Source of the DNA: Tepidimonas fonticaldi
GTDB lineage: Bacteria; Pseudomonadota; Gammaproteobacteria; Burkholderiales; Burkholderiaceae_C
Length of the DNA stretch: 64,000 nucleotides
Reading direction: 5' to 3'
NCBI RefSeq assembly: GCF_007556755.1
Contig: NZ_VJOO01000006.1
Span: 46,538 to 110,537, forward strand
This document shows, one piece after another, positions 10,034 to 19,606 of this stretch. The translations under genes were made by a program, and so were the position numbers. The notes below the pieces were generated by a model, which ran no database searches, was not told the origin of the DNA, and saw nothing but the letters and a program-made list of their open reading frames with translations. Numbering within the stretch: the stretch's first letter is position 1; every line of letters begins with the position of its first letter.

Positions 10034-10576
10034 TCACCCCCCGACGACGAAGCGCCACAGCGCGATGACGAGCAGGGTGCAAAAGGCCGCCACCAGATCG
10101 TCGAACATGATGCCCCAGCCCCCGCGCCAACCGGTGCCCTTGCAGACGCGGTCGGCCCAGGCGACCGGCCCCGGCTTGGCCGCGTCAAAAAAGCGGAACA
10201 GCGCAAAACACACGATCTGGCCCCACAGCCCATGCGGCGCGGCCATCCACAGCACCAGCCAGAACGCCACCACCTCGTCGATGACGACGAAGCCGGGATC
10301 GGCCACACCCGCGCGCCGTGCGGTGGCGGTGCTGGCCCACCACCCCAGCAGCAGGGCCGCGCCGATGATGAGCGCCCACCCCCGGTCCCCGGGAGCGGTC
10401 AGCGCATCGATGACCAAAAACGCCGCCCATGCCCACAGGGTGCCGACCGTGCCCGGCGCCAGTCGCGACAGACCGGCCCCGAAGCCCAGCGCGATCAGGT
10501 GCGACAGCCGCGCGAACATGAACCGGGCGGACGGCACGGCAGGCGCGGCCGCAGCGGTATGGGGGGACGCGCTCAC
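10034..10576 (-). CDS. pgpA: Phosphatidylglycerophosphatase A
   Basis: A 180-aa integral membrane phosphatase converting phosphatidylglycerol phosphate to phosphatidylglycerol. Family motifs: GFGAGLSRLAPGTVGTLWAW, DPGFVVIDEVVAFW (acidic metal-binding), FALFRFFDAAKPGPV and the C-terminal GWGIMFDDLVAAF. About four hydrophobic segments are visible. GTG 10576 is taken as the start because it overlaps the Nudix stop as GTGA (10573-10576), a coupled arrangement; ATG 10519 is an alternative that would cost 19 residues. The neighbour order thiL-nudix-pgpA-pncC is common in Burkholderiales. Confidence 0.88.
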   Translation of the reverse strand: MSASPHTAAAAPAVPSARFMFARLSHLIALGFGAGLSRLAPGTVGTLWAWAAFLVIDALTAPGDRGWALIIGAALLLGWWASTATARRAGVADPGFVVIDEVVAFWLVLWMAAPHGLWGQIVCFALFRFFDAAKPGPVAWADRVCKGTGWRGGWGIMFDDLVAAFCTLLVIALWRFVVGG

Positions 10577-11457
10577 CGGAACCACCCCTCGAACCCATCG
10601 AACGGCTCGAACCGGCCATCGACCAGCCGCAGCCGGGTCGGCCCCGGCAGCGCCCGCGCACGCACCGGGTGGCGCTCGTCGCCGGGGTAGCACATGGCGC
10701 GGTGATCCCCGTCGCGAAACTGCTCCGGCTGAATGCACGGGGGCATGCGGTCGGCCGCCTCGGCCCACGCCGAGGCGACATCGGCATGCCGGGCCAGTTG
10801 CGCCAGCCCCATCAGCTGGGGCGGGATCAGCTCGATCTCGCGCGCCCAATAACGGGTCAGCGCCTCGCGCGGCGTCATCCAGGCGCTGTCGCTGGCTTCG
10901 AAGGTGTCGTGCCGGGCCTGCGCGCCCCGGGGCAGGCAGGCGAGGAAGAAGCGTGTGTCGAACCGCGGCGTGCCCACGGGCGGATTGCGCGGGGTGATCC
11001 AGCGCGACCAGGGGCGCAGCGCCGCCGTGGTGAGGCGCGCGCCGGCCTGGGCCAGCCGTGTGCGCCAGGAGTGGGCGGCCTCGGCGGGTTCGTCCGTGGC
11101 GCGGGGCAACGGGGCGTCCACCAGGGCCACGCCGGCCTCCTCCCACAGCTCGCGGGCGGCGGCCACGAACAGCGCCTGCGCGGCGGCCGGCGTGAGCGCC
11201 GGCTCGCCCAGCCGCGCCGGCAGTCCGGCAGGCGGCTGGTCCAACAGCGCGGCCCACTCGGGCGCGGCATCGTCCGCATCCACTTTGCCGCCGGGAAACA
11301 CATACAACCCACCCAGCACGCGGGAGTTCTGGTGCCGCCGCAGCAGCAGCACCTGCAAGCCCGGCGCCCCGTCACGGATGAGGACGACCGACGCCGCATC
11401 GCGCGGCGGGGCGTCGTCGGTGACGGACGGAGGGAGGGACGCGACGGCGGTGCTCAT
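10573..11457 (-). CDS. Nudix hydrolase (NUDT19-like)
   Basis: A 294-aa Nudix protein. The N-terminus RDAASVVLIRDGAPGLQVLLLRR and FPGGKVDADD lead to an interrupted Nudix box whose helix is ARELWEEAGVAL; the long insert between the glycine and the REXXEE part is typical of NUDT7/NUDT19-type enzymes that hydrolyse CoA and acyl-CoA. That substrate is an inference from family resemblance. ATG 11457 was chosen: it overlaps the thiL stop by 4 nt and opens directly on the conserved domain, whereas the frame upstream (to 11538) has no family resemblance. Ends overlap pgpA. Confidence 0.85.
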   Translation of the reverse strand: MSTAVASLPPSVTDDAPPRDAASVVLIRDGAPGLQVLLLRRHQNSRVLGGLYVFPGGKVDADDAAPEWAALLDQPPAGLPARLGEPALTPAAAQALFVAAARELWEEAGVALVDAPLPRATDEPAEAAHSWRTRLAQAGARLTTAALRPWSRWITPRNPPVGTPRFDTRFFLACLPRGAQARHDTFEASDSAWMTPREALTRYWAREIELIPPQLMGLAQLARHADVASAWAEAADRMPPCIQPEQFRDGDHRAMCYPGDERHPVRARALPGPTRLRLVDGRFEPFDGFEGWFR

Positions 11458-12488
11458 GCCGGCATGGTAGCGAAATGGTCGAACCCCCCCAGCGCCACGC
11501 CGGGCGGCAGCGGGTACGGTTGTCCGTGCGCATCGCACAGGTGCACGCGCGCGGCGCCCGCGTCCAGCGTATGCGTGGCGGGCGGCCCGGCCACGATCTG
11601 GCCGATGCGCGTCACGGGGGTGGCGGCCTGTTCGGCCGCGCGCTGCACGGCCGCACGCCGCTCGGGCGCAGCGGTGAAGACCAGCTCATAGTCGTCGCCG
11701 CCCGCCAGCACGCAGCGCAGCGCCTCGGCGGGGGGCAGGGCGCGCACCGCCGGATGCACCGCGCCCGAGCCGAGCAGCGTTTCCACATCCAGCCGCGCGG
11801 CCACGCCGGACGCGGCGAGGATGTGCCCCAGATCGCCCAGCAGGCCGTCGCTGACATCCGCCGCCGCATGGATGATGCCGCGCAACGCCAAGCCCAGCGC
11901 CACCCGGGGCGTGGGCCGCTCCAGCCGGGCGCGCGCATGCTCGGCACCCAGGGGTGCCGGGCGCTCGCCCAGCAGCACCGCCAGGCCCAGCCGCGCGTCG
12001 CCCAGTGTGCCGCTGACCCACACGTCGTCCCCGACCCGGGCGGCATCGCGCCGGCTGGCCTGCTGCGCCGGCACCTCGCCAAACACGGTCAGGCACAGGT
12101 TGAGCGGGCCGGCCGTGGTGTCGCCGCCAACCAGCGCGCAGCCATGCGCATCGGCCAGCGCAAACAGACCGCGTGCCAGCGCAGCCAGCCAGGCCGAATC
12201 GGCCCGCGGCAGCGCCAACGCCAGCGTGAAGGCCAGCGGACGCGCGCCCATGGCCGCCAGATCGCTCAGGTTGACGGCCAGCGCCTTGTGGCCCAGCGCC
12301 TCGGGGTCCACATCGGGCAGAAAGTGGCGCCCCGCCACCAGCATGTCGGTGGATACCGCCAGCACCATGCCCGGCGCGGGCACCAGCAGCGCGCAGTCGT
12401 CGCCATTGCCCAGCCGCACGCCACTGCCATCGGGCCGCGCTGGTGCGGCCCGCCAGAAGTGGGTGCGGATCAGATCGAATTCGCCCAT
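11454..12488 (-). CDS. thiL: Thiamine-monophosphate kinase
   Basis: A 344-aa enzyme phosphorylating thiamine monophosphate to thiamine pyrophosphate, the last step of cofactor synthesis. Signatures of the PurM/ThiL ATP-binding fold: MGEFDLIR at the start, GNGDDCALL (Mg/ATP), STDMLVAGRHF, KALAVNLSDLAAMGA, LVGGDTTAGPLN and AADVSDGLLGDLGHI. The C-terminal GGDDYELVFT is intact. Start ATG 12488 gives the canonical MGEFDLI opening. Its stop overlaps the Nudix start by 4 nt, so the genes are probably co-transcribed. Confidence 0.93.
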   Translation of the reverse strand: MGEFDLIRTHFWRAAPARPDGSGVRLGNGDDCALLVPAPGMVLAVSTDMLVAGRHFLPDVDPEALGHKALAVNLSDLAAMGARPLAFTLALALPRADSAWLAALARGLFALADAHGCALVGGDTTAGPLNLCLTVFGEVPAQQASRRDAARVGDDVWVSGTLGDARLGLAVLLGERPAPLGAEHARARLERPTPRVALGLALRGIIHAAADVSDGLLGDLGHILAASGVAARLDVETLLGSGAVHPAVRALPPAEALRCVLAGGDDYELVFTAAPERRAAVQRAAEQAATPVTRIGQIVAGPPATHTLDAGAARVHLCDAHGQPYPLPPGVALGGFDHFATMPA

Positions 12489-12527
12489 CGCGCATCGGCC
12501 CTTGGGGGGTGATCCGGCCCGCAGCCG

Positions 12528-14537
12528 TCAGGCACGCGGCGGCGCACCGTCCGCCGGCGGCCACAAAAAGCTGCCCGGCGCCTTGCGCCAACGGTGCGCC
12601 AGCGCCTGCTGGATGCGCTGGCGGTTGACGGCATTGATGCCCTGCGCCTTGAGCGCCAGCCGGAACGCCAGATAAAAGCTGACCGCCAGGTTGACGGGGC
12701 CCACGAGCAGCGTCGCCAGCACGGCCGAGGCGACGTCGCCGCGCAGCAGCGCGTCGGGCCCGAGCGCCGCCACCGCCGCGGTGAGCTGCCCGGTGACCAG
12801 CGTCACATGGCGCACGTCGAAACCGATGCCGAAAAACCCCAGCAGCGCCGGCACCAACCCCAGCAGCAAGCCCAGCGAGACATTCGCCGCCAACCCCGAG
12901 ACGTTCGCCCGCAGCCAGGCGGCCCAGCGCCGGGCGCGCGCCGGCCCCAGCCAACGCACCCAGCCCGGGTGGTGCGCCAGCGCGCTGTCCAAGCGGTACA
13001 GCACGAAGGCGTTCTCCACCCAGCCGGCGATCAGGCTGCTGGCGAACAGCAACACCCCCGTGCCCGCCGCCAGCAGCAGGGTCGGCCCCCAAAGCTGATG
13101 GTCGGCCAGGATCTGCTCGGCCTTGGCCACGCCGATCAGGGGGGCGCCGCGCCAGAGGCGCGCCGCCGCATCCAGCAGCAGCACCGCCGGAATGACCGCC
13201 AGCAGGTTGCCGGCAATGGCCGCCACCTGCGAACGCAGCAGGTTCGCCACCTCGTCGACGAAGCGCAGCACCGCCTCGCGGCTGTGCAGATGCTTGAGCC
13301 GCGCGGCCAGCGCCGGAGCCGTCATGGCGGGCTGCTTGGTCGCCACCGTCCAATGCAGCAGCATGATGAGCACGAACCACGCGGCATAGTTGAGGCCTGC
13401 CACCAGCCCGCCCCAGAACGCGGTCAGGCCAAGCGAGGTCAGCGCCAGCTTGCTCCACGTCGTCAGGCCGAGCACGGCGCCACCGCCCAGCGCGCGCCGC
13501 AGCATGGCACGGTACTCGGCGCGGTTGCGGCTGATGTAGTGCTCGCCCGTCTCGGCATTGCGCTCGGCCACGCGCTGCGCCAACTGCTGCGACGTTCGCG
13601 CCACGAGCGGGCCGATGCGGCGCGCCTCGTGGCTGGCACGCACCAGCCGGGCCAGCAGGTGCAGGGCGGCCCGCTCCCCGTTGGGGCTGGCCAGCGCGTC
13701 CAGCAAGCGCTTGGCGCGCAACACGCGCTCGCGCAACTGGCGCAGGCGGAACACGACGGCGGTGGAAATGCCGTGCTCGTCCAGGTGGGCATAGGCCGTG
13801 TAGGCTGCGCGGCGACATTCGTCCAGGCCGTCGCGCAGGGCCTGCAAGGCGTCGCGGGTGGCGGGGGCATCCCGCCCATGCGCGGCCAGCGCATCGCGCA
13901 ACGCATCGAGTCGGCGGCCCAGATCGTGGAAGGCGCGTCCCCGCTGCGCCGACGCGGACATGCGGTGCCGCAGCTCGGGCTCGAACCCCGCCACCGCCAC
14001 CTGGGCGACGCAGATGCCCAACGCATCGAGCAAGGCGGGCCACCACACCGTCGCCGCCGAAGGGGCCGGCCCGTCCGCGGGCGCGAGCAACCGGGCCAGG
14101 CGCTGCACCTGCCGCGCCGGGATCGCCGCCAGCCAGCGCGCATCCAACGGGTCGTCGAACACCCAGCCAAACCACTCCGACACATCGGTCGTCTCGGGCG
14201 ACACCGGCAGCAGCCGCCGCCGCAGTCGGTGGGCAAACTCCGCCCAGAACTCGGGCCGGCGGGCAATGCCTTCGTCGGCCAGCAACGGCGCCCAGTCCAA
14301 CCCCTGCGCCAACCAGCCCTGCCACGCCCGCGCCAGGCGGCCCCGCGCGGCGGGGTCGGCCTCCAGCGCGCTCAGCCAGGCATCCAGCCGGGCCAACACG
14401 GCGCGCACCTCGGCCTGCGGCCCGCGCAGCCAGCGCACCCAGTCCCGCAGCCAAACCCGCAGCGCGACTCGACCGCGGTGTGGATCGGGCGCCAGCAGGG
14501 CGGGGGGCGGCAGCGGGGTGGCAACGGTCATCGGCAC
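12528..14537 (-). CDS. Membrane protein of the 'site-specific recombinase Gcr' family (PF10136)
   Basis: A 669-aa protein of the family annotated as 'site-specific recombinase Gcr', a name that is probably misleading. The N-terminal half is soluble and helical (WLRDWVRWLRGPQ, EWFGWVFDDPLDARW). The C-terminal half has several membrane segments, including AFWGGLVAGLNYAAWFVLIM, AAIAGNLLAVIPAVLLLDA and VSLGLLLGLVPALLGFFGIG. No catalytic tyrosine-recombinase or serine-recombinase motif is visible. The true role is unknown. Start could be 14537 or the Met codon two residues later. It lies upstream of thiL, separated by 39 bp. Confidence 0.8.
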   Translation of the reverse strand: MPMTVATPLPPPALLAPDPHRGRVALRVWLRDWVRWLRGPQAEVRAVLARLDAWLSALEADPAARGRLARAWQGWLAQGLDWAPLLADEGIARRPEFWAEFAHRLRRRLLPVSPETTDVSEWFGWVFDDPLDARWLAAIPARQVQRLARLLAPADGPAPSAATVWWPALLDALGICVAQVAVAGFEPELRHRMSASAQRGRAFHDLGRRLDALRDALAAHGRDAPATRDALQALRDGLDECRRAAYTAYAHLDEHGISTAVVFRLRQLRERVLRAKRLLDALASPNGERAALHLLARLVRASHEARRIGPLVARTSQQLAQRVAERNAETGEHYISRNRAEYRAMLRRALGGGAVLGLTTWSKLALTSLGLTAFWGGLVAGLNYAAWFVLIMLLHWTVATKQPAMTAPALAARLKHLHSREAVLRFVDEVANLLRSQVAAIAGNLLAVIPAVLLLDAAARLWRGAPLIGVAKAEQILADHQLWGPTLLLAAGTGVLLFASSLIAGWVENAFVLYRLDSALAHHPGWVRWLGPARARRWAAWLRANVSGLAANVSLGLLLGLVPALLGFFGIGFDVRHVTLVTGQLTAAVAALGPDALLRGDVASAVLATLLVGPVNLAVSFYLAFRLALKAQGINAVNRQRIQQALAHRWRKAPGSFLWPPADGAPPRA

Positions 14538-14619
14538 TCACTCGTTTTGGGGTACCCGGATGGTAGCGGCACGGCCAGGAATCGCGCCACAATAGGGCCC
14601 CGCCCGCACGACCGCCGCC

Positions 14620-15297
<678 letters not shown>

Positions 15298-15410
15298 CAC
15301 GCCCCTGGCACCGACCCCCGGGTGGCGGGGGAAAGTGGCGGGGAAAAGGCCTGTCCCCTTGGTGTTTTCTCGCAGCGGCCGTCGGACCGTTCTGACCGAT
15401 ACTCGGCACC

Positions 15411-17786
15411 ATGCGTAAAGACGTCTTCACCCCCGCAGTGGCACTGCTGCAGCGGCTGTCGATGCCGGTCAAGATGTTCGGGCTGGCGGCCCTCGTCGCG
15501 GTGCCGATGCTGATCGTGGCCTTTTTGCTGGTGGCCGACAACTGGCGCGCCCTACAAACCACCGAAGAAGCCCGCCAAGGCATGGTCGCCATGCGCGAAG
15601 TGCAAGCCCTGGCCCACGCACTGCAGGATTGGCGCGACACCGCCGATGTGGCGGCCGCCGGGGTGGCCGCCCTGGGCAGCGCGCAGCAGCAGGCCGCGCA
15701 GCGGGCCGCCGCCGGACTGGGCGCCGTGCACGAGCGGCTGCAGGCCCACCCCGGGTGGAACACCGGGGGCATGTGGAACCCCCTGCGCGAACAGCTCGAC
15801 GCCCTGCTCAAGGACACCCAGCGTTCGGCACCCGCCCGCCATGCCGATGCCACCCAGGCTCTGGCGCGACTGCAGCGCCTGAGCGGCTGGATCGGCGACG
15901 CCACGGGCGTGCAGCGCGACGCCGATGCCCTGACGGCGCACCGGGCCGCGTTGGCCTTTGAAGGCTTGCCGCCGGTGCGCGAGCTGGCCAGCCAGCTGCG
16001 CGGGCGCGCCACGGCCATGCTGGCCAACCCCGACGCCATGACGGATGCGGTCACCATCTCCAACGTCGTGCAGCAGGCCACGGCGGCGGACCAGATCGAG
16101 GCCTTGCTGCCCGCCTTGCAGGAGCGGGTCGATGCGCTGCAGCGCCGCGGTGCCACCGTCCCGGCCGGCTGGAGCCCCTTCCGCAGCGCCACCGACGAGC
16201 TGGTGCGCACCACCGCCGCCCACCTCAAGACCGCGGCGATGACCGTGGACAAGATGGAGTTTTACGCGCAGGCCACCCGCGCCATCGATGCACTGGCCGC
16301 GCTGGAGCGTGAGCTGGCCGACGGCGTGGAGGCCGAGTGGGCCCAGCGCAGCGCCACCCTCGAGCGCGAGATCGCCATCGTCGCCGCGGGCTGCGTGCTG
16401 GTGCTGCTGGTGCTGACCTATGGCCTGGTGGCCTTCTACCGCGCCACGGTGGGCGGGCTGCACCACCTCAACAACGCCATCGACCGCGCCGCCGAAGGCG
16501 ACCTGACCAGCGACGCCGTGCTGCCCGGCCGCGACGAGATGGCCGACATGAGCCAGCGCCTGCGCCACATGCTGCGGGCGCTGTCGGAGCTGGTGGCCGA
16601 CGTGCGCAGCGCCGCCGCCGTGCTGGGCCACGTCGGCCTGCAATTGGTGCAGGACAGCCAGCAATTGGCCGAGCGCACGCAGAGCCAGGCCGCCAGCCTG
16701 GAGCAGGCCACCAGCAACGTGCGCGCCGTGGCCGAGACGGTGCAGGCCAACGCCGACAGCGCGCAGGACATCCGGCGCCTGACCGGCGAGCTCAACCGCG
16801 AGACCGAGCGCGCCAGCGAGCTGATGCAGCACACCGTCGGCGGGCTGGGCTCGCTGCAGGCCACCTCGCAGCGCATGACCGAGATCATCGGTACCATCGA
16901 CGGCATCGCGTTCCAGACCAACATCCTGGCGCTCAACGCCGCGGTGGAGGCCGCGCGCGCCGGCGAGGCCGGCCGGGGCTTCGCCGTCGTGGCCGCCGAA
17001 GTGCGCCGGCTGGCCCAGCGCAGCCAGGAGGCCGCCAACGAAGTGCGCCAGCTGATCGCCGAATCGGCCGAGCGCGTGCAGGGCACGGTGCAGGAGATCC
17101 GCTCCGTCAACGAGGCGATGGACGTGCTGGTGCGCGGCATCCGCGACATCGCCGCGCGCATCGGCGAGATGGCCGACGCCAGCCGCCAGCAGAGCACGGC
17201 CCTGAGGGAGGTGGTGGCCGCGGTCGGCGACCTCGACAAGGTCACCTACGAGAACTCGGCCATGGTGGAGCGCACCACGCACCGCGCCAACCGCCTGATG
17301 GAGCGCACGCGCGACCTGGACGAGGCCGTGCACCACATGAAGCTGCGCCAGGGCACCGCCGACGAGGCCTATGGGCTGGTGCAAAAAGCCCTGGAGCACA
17401 TCCGCGCGGTCGGCTACGAACGGGCGGTGGAGGATTTCCACGACAAGAGCGGCCCCTTCGTCGATCGGGACCTGTACGTGTTCGTCCTCGATCGCGAGGG
17501 AACCTACCGCGTCATGGGCCTGGACCGCGCCAAGGTGGGCACGCGCGTGCACGATGCCCCGGGCATCAACGCCGAACAGTTCCTGGCCGACGCCTGGCAC
17601 CGCGCCGAGCAGGGCGGGGGGTGGATCGAATACAACATCCTCAACCCCGCCACGGGGCAGGTCCGGGCCAAGTCGTCTTACGTCGTGCCGCTGGGCGATG
17701 CGCTGCTGCTGGGCTGTGGCGCTTACCGCAGCGCCCTGCGCACCGAGGCCGACGGGCGGCCCACGTCGTCGGCGCTGGACGACTGA
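15411..17786 (+). CDS. Methyl-accepting chemotaxis protein with C-terminal Cache-like domain
   Basis: A 791-aa chemoreceptor. TM1 spans about residues 18-42 ([20 protein letters not shown]), a periplasmic helical sensor domain follows, and TM2 is at about residues 324-346 ([20 protein letters not shown]). A HAMP segment precedes the signalling domain, whose hairpin tip holds [19 protein letters not shown] and [16 protein letters not shown]. After the signalling domain comes a Cache-like cytoplasmic domain ([31 protein letters not shown]), an architecture frequent in Burkholderiales. No che genes are nearby. It sits immediately before a 5'-truncated MFS gene, which suggests a rearrangement at its 3' end. 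Confidence 0.9.
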   Translation: MRKDVFTPAVALLQRLSMPVKMFGLAALVAVPMLIVAFLLVADNWRALQTTEEARQGMVAMREVQALAHALQDWRDTADVAAAGVAALGSAQQQAAQRAAAGLGAVHERLQAHPGWNTGGMWNPLREQLDALLKDTQRSAPARHADATQALARLQRLSGWIGDATGVQRDADALTAHRAALAFEGLPPVRELASQLRGRATAMLANPDAMTDAVTISNVVQQATAADQIEALLPALQERVDALQRRGATVPAGWSPFRSATDELVRTTAAHLKTAAMTVDKMEFYAQATRAIDALAALERELADGVEAEWAQRSATLEREIAIVAAGCVLVLLVLTYGLVAFYRATVGGLHHLNNAIDRAAEGDLTSDAVLPGRDEMADMSQRLRHMLRALSELVADVRSAAAVLGHVGLQLVQDSQQLAERTQSQAASLEQATSNVRAVAETVQANADSAQDIRRLTGELNRETERASELMQHTVGGLGSLQATSQRMTEIIGTIDGIAFQTNILALNAAVEAARAGEAGRGFAVVAAEVRRLAQRSQEAANEVRQLIAESAERVQGTVQEIRSVNEAMDVLVRGIRDIAARIGEMADASRQQSTALREVVAAVGDLDKVTYENSAMVERTTHRANRLMERTRDLDEAVHHMKLRQGTADEAYGLVQKALEHIRAVGYERAVEDFHDKSGPFVDRDLYVFVLDREGTYRVMGLDRAKVGTRVHDAPGINAEQFLADAWHRAEQGGGWIEYNILNPATGQVRAKSSYVVPLGDALLLGCGAYRSALRTEADGRPTSSALDD

Positions 17787-17817
17787 CGCCCCCCGGCTGC
17801 CCGGGGGCGACGATCCG

Positions 17818-18882
17818 GTGCGCGTCGGCTTGGCCATGGGCATCTACGGCTTGGCGCAAGCACTGTTGCAGATTCCGCTGGGGCTGGCATCGGACCGCTG
17901 GGGCCGCAAACGCGTCATCCTGGCGGGGCTGGCGCTGTTCGCCCTGGGCAGCGCGCTGGCGGCTACCGCCTCGACGCTGGACATGCTGACCCTCGCCCGC
18001 GCGTTGCAAGGCGCCGGGGCGATATCGGCTGCGGTCACCGCGCTGCTGGCCGACCTGACGCGCGATGCCGTGCGCACCAAGGCCATGGCCCTGGTGGGCG
18101 TGAGCATCGCGCTGGTTTTTGCCCTATCGCTGGTCGCCGCGCCGCCGCTGGCCGCGGCCATCGGGCTGGGGGGGCTGTTCTGGCTCACGGGCGGTCTGGC
18201 CCTGACCGGCATGGCGGTGGTGCTGTGGGTGGTGCCGGCCGAGCCCCCCCGATCGGGCGGGGCGGCGCCGGGCGGGCTGGGCACGGTGCTGCGCCACCGC
18301 GACCTGTTGCGGCTGGACGTGGGGGTGTTGACCCTGCACACGGTGCAGATGGCCATGTGGATGGCCGTGCCCGGCCTGCTGGTCAGCGCCGGGATCGACA
18401 AGGCGCACCATTGGCAGATCTATCTACCGGCGCTGCTGGCCTCCTTTCTGATCATGGGCGGGCTGCTGTTCCGGTTGGAGCGGCGCGGCCACCTCGGCGC
18501 GGTGCTGCGTGGCGCCATCGGCTTGCTGGTGCTGGCCCAAGGGGGGCTGGCGTGGGCCGCCAGCCATGGGGCCGGCAGCGCACTCATCACCGGGGCGTGG
18601 CTGCTGGTGTTCTTTTTGGGCTTCAACACGCTGGAAGCCAGCCAGCCCAGCCTGGTTTCGCGGCTGGCACCGGCCCATGTGCGGGGCGCTGCGCTGGGGG
18701 TGTACAACACGCTGCAGTCGCTGGGGCTGTTTGCCGGTGGCGCGCTGGGCGGCTGGCTGATGCGCCACATGGGGGCGGCTGGCGTCTTTGGTCTTGGCGC
18801 CGCGCTGTGCGTGCTGTGGCTGGCACTCAGCTGGGGCCTGCGCCCGCCCCCGGCCGCGCCCTCGGCGCTGCGGCCAACCTGA
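17818..18882 (+). pseudogene. MFS transporter lacking its first membrane segment (5'-truncated)
   Basis: A major facilitator superfamily transporter of the type usually encoded just upstream of ssb in Burkholderiales. The reading frame enters at LPGGDDPVRVGLAMGIYGL, which in intact relatives is the loop after TM1, so roughly the first 30-40 residues are missing. The remaining eleven or so hydrophobic segments look intact, including the signature ASDRWGRKRVILAG between TM2 and TM3. The frame opens right after the chemoreceptor stop (17786); GTG 17818 or ATG 17836 could start translation, but neither has a good ribosome-binding site. It is probably non-functional, although a short-start product cannot be excluded. 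Confidence 0.65.
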
Positions 18883-18885
18883 CCG

Positions 18886-18909
18886 CCCATCCCCCGCCCA
18901 GGGGATGGG
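18886..18909. terminator. 9-bp stem hairpin between MFS gene and ssb
   Basis: CCCATCCCC (18886-18894) and GGGGATGGG (18901-18909) form a perfect stem around a 6-nt loop just after the MFS stop codon. No T-run follows. It may terminate MFS transcription or sit in the ssb leader. Confidence 0.4.
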
Positions 18910-18977
18910 ATCGCCGGGGCGATTGGGGCACAATCGGCCGCATCCTGGGCAATCGCCCCATCCACGAGGACACCCCC

Positions 18978-19475
18978 ATGGCATCGGTGAACAAAGTCAT
19001 CCTGGTCGGCAACTGTGGCCGCGACCCCGAAATCCGCTACCTGCCGTCCGGCCAACCCGTGGCCAGCGTCAGCATCGCCACTTCCAGCCGGCGCAAGGAC
19101 CGCAACACCGGCGAGTTGGTCGACGACACCCAGTGGCACCGGGTGACGTTTTATGACCGCCTGGCCGAAATCGCCGGCGAATACCTGAAGAAGGGCCGGC
19201 CGGTCTACGTCGAAGGCCGGCTGAAATACGGCAAATACACCGGTCAGGACGGCATCGAGCGCAACACGGTGGACATCATCGCCACCGAGCTGCAGCTGCT
19301 GGGCAGCCGCGAGGGCATGGGCACCCCGTCGGAAGATGGCGGCTATGCGCCCCGCGCCGCCGCACCGTCCGCCCCGCGCAGTGCGCCGCCCCCCGCCAGC
19401 CGCCCTGCGCCGCAGACGGCCCCCGCGCCGGCGGCCAGCGGCTTCGAGGACATGGACGACGACATTCCGTTCTAG
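18978..19475 (+). CDS. ssb: Single-stranded DNA-binding protein
   Basis: A 165-aa essential SSB. The OB fold covers residues 1-112 (MASVNKVILVGNCGRDPEIR, DTQWHRVTFYDRLAEIAGEY, VYVEGRLKYGKYTGQDG); a proline/alanine-rich linker leads to the acidic tail GFEDMDDDIPF that recruits replication and repair partners. The start is ATG 18978, with a GAGGA ribosome-binding site 7 nt upstream. The last bases of the gene are the integration site of the downstream element. The present stop TAG uses element bases A and G, whereas the sequence at the far end of the insertion shows the ancestral stop was TGA. The protein sequence is unaffected. Confidence 0.97.
   Translation: MASVNKVILVGNCGRDPEIRYLPSGQPVASVSIATSSRRKDRNTGELVDDTQWHRVTFYDRLAEIAGEYLKKGRPVYVEGRLKYGKYTGQDGIERNTVDIIATELQLLGSREGMGTPSEDGGYAPRAAAPSAPRSAPPPASRPAPQTAPAPAASGFEDMDDDIPF
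19467..19473 (+). other. Left attachment core (attL), 7-bp CCGTTCT in ssb 3' end
   Basis: CCGTTCT covers the last two sense codons of ssb plus the T of the stop. The same heptamer recurs at 41208 and 62949, spaced by exactly 21,741 bp. Bases to the left are ssb (GACATT), bases to the right are the element's left end (AGAATACACC). Confidence 0.85.
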
Positions 19476-19498
19476 AATACACCTCACAGATAAAAGTC

Positions 19499-19543
19499 AA
19501 CAACACCCCGGATAGGCTTGTTCTACCGGGGTTTTTTGTTGTT
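19499..19543. terminator. Bidirectional-looking hairpin at left end of element, copy 1
   Basis: Inverted repeat with an inner stem CCCCGG (19506-19511) / CCGGGG (19526-19531) extended by AACAACA / TGTTGTT arms, followed by TTTTTT. The T-run makes it a good intrinsic terminator for ssb transcription. It is carried by the element, so insertion supplies ssb with a terminator and shields the recombinase genes. Confidence 0.7.
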
Positions 19544-19606
19544 TGCATATTTTGACGGCCGCTGCTAAGATCATCGCTAGCATATACCTCCAGTGACTGT
19601 AAAGAG

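Noticed and set aside
19474..19530. Long terminal inverted repeats at the ends of the 21.7-kb unit
   Set aside because: The reverse complement of the right end shows only short accidental matches to the left end. The shared feature is a 7-bp direct core, fitting tyrosine recombination and not a DDE transposon.
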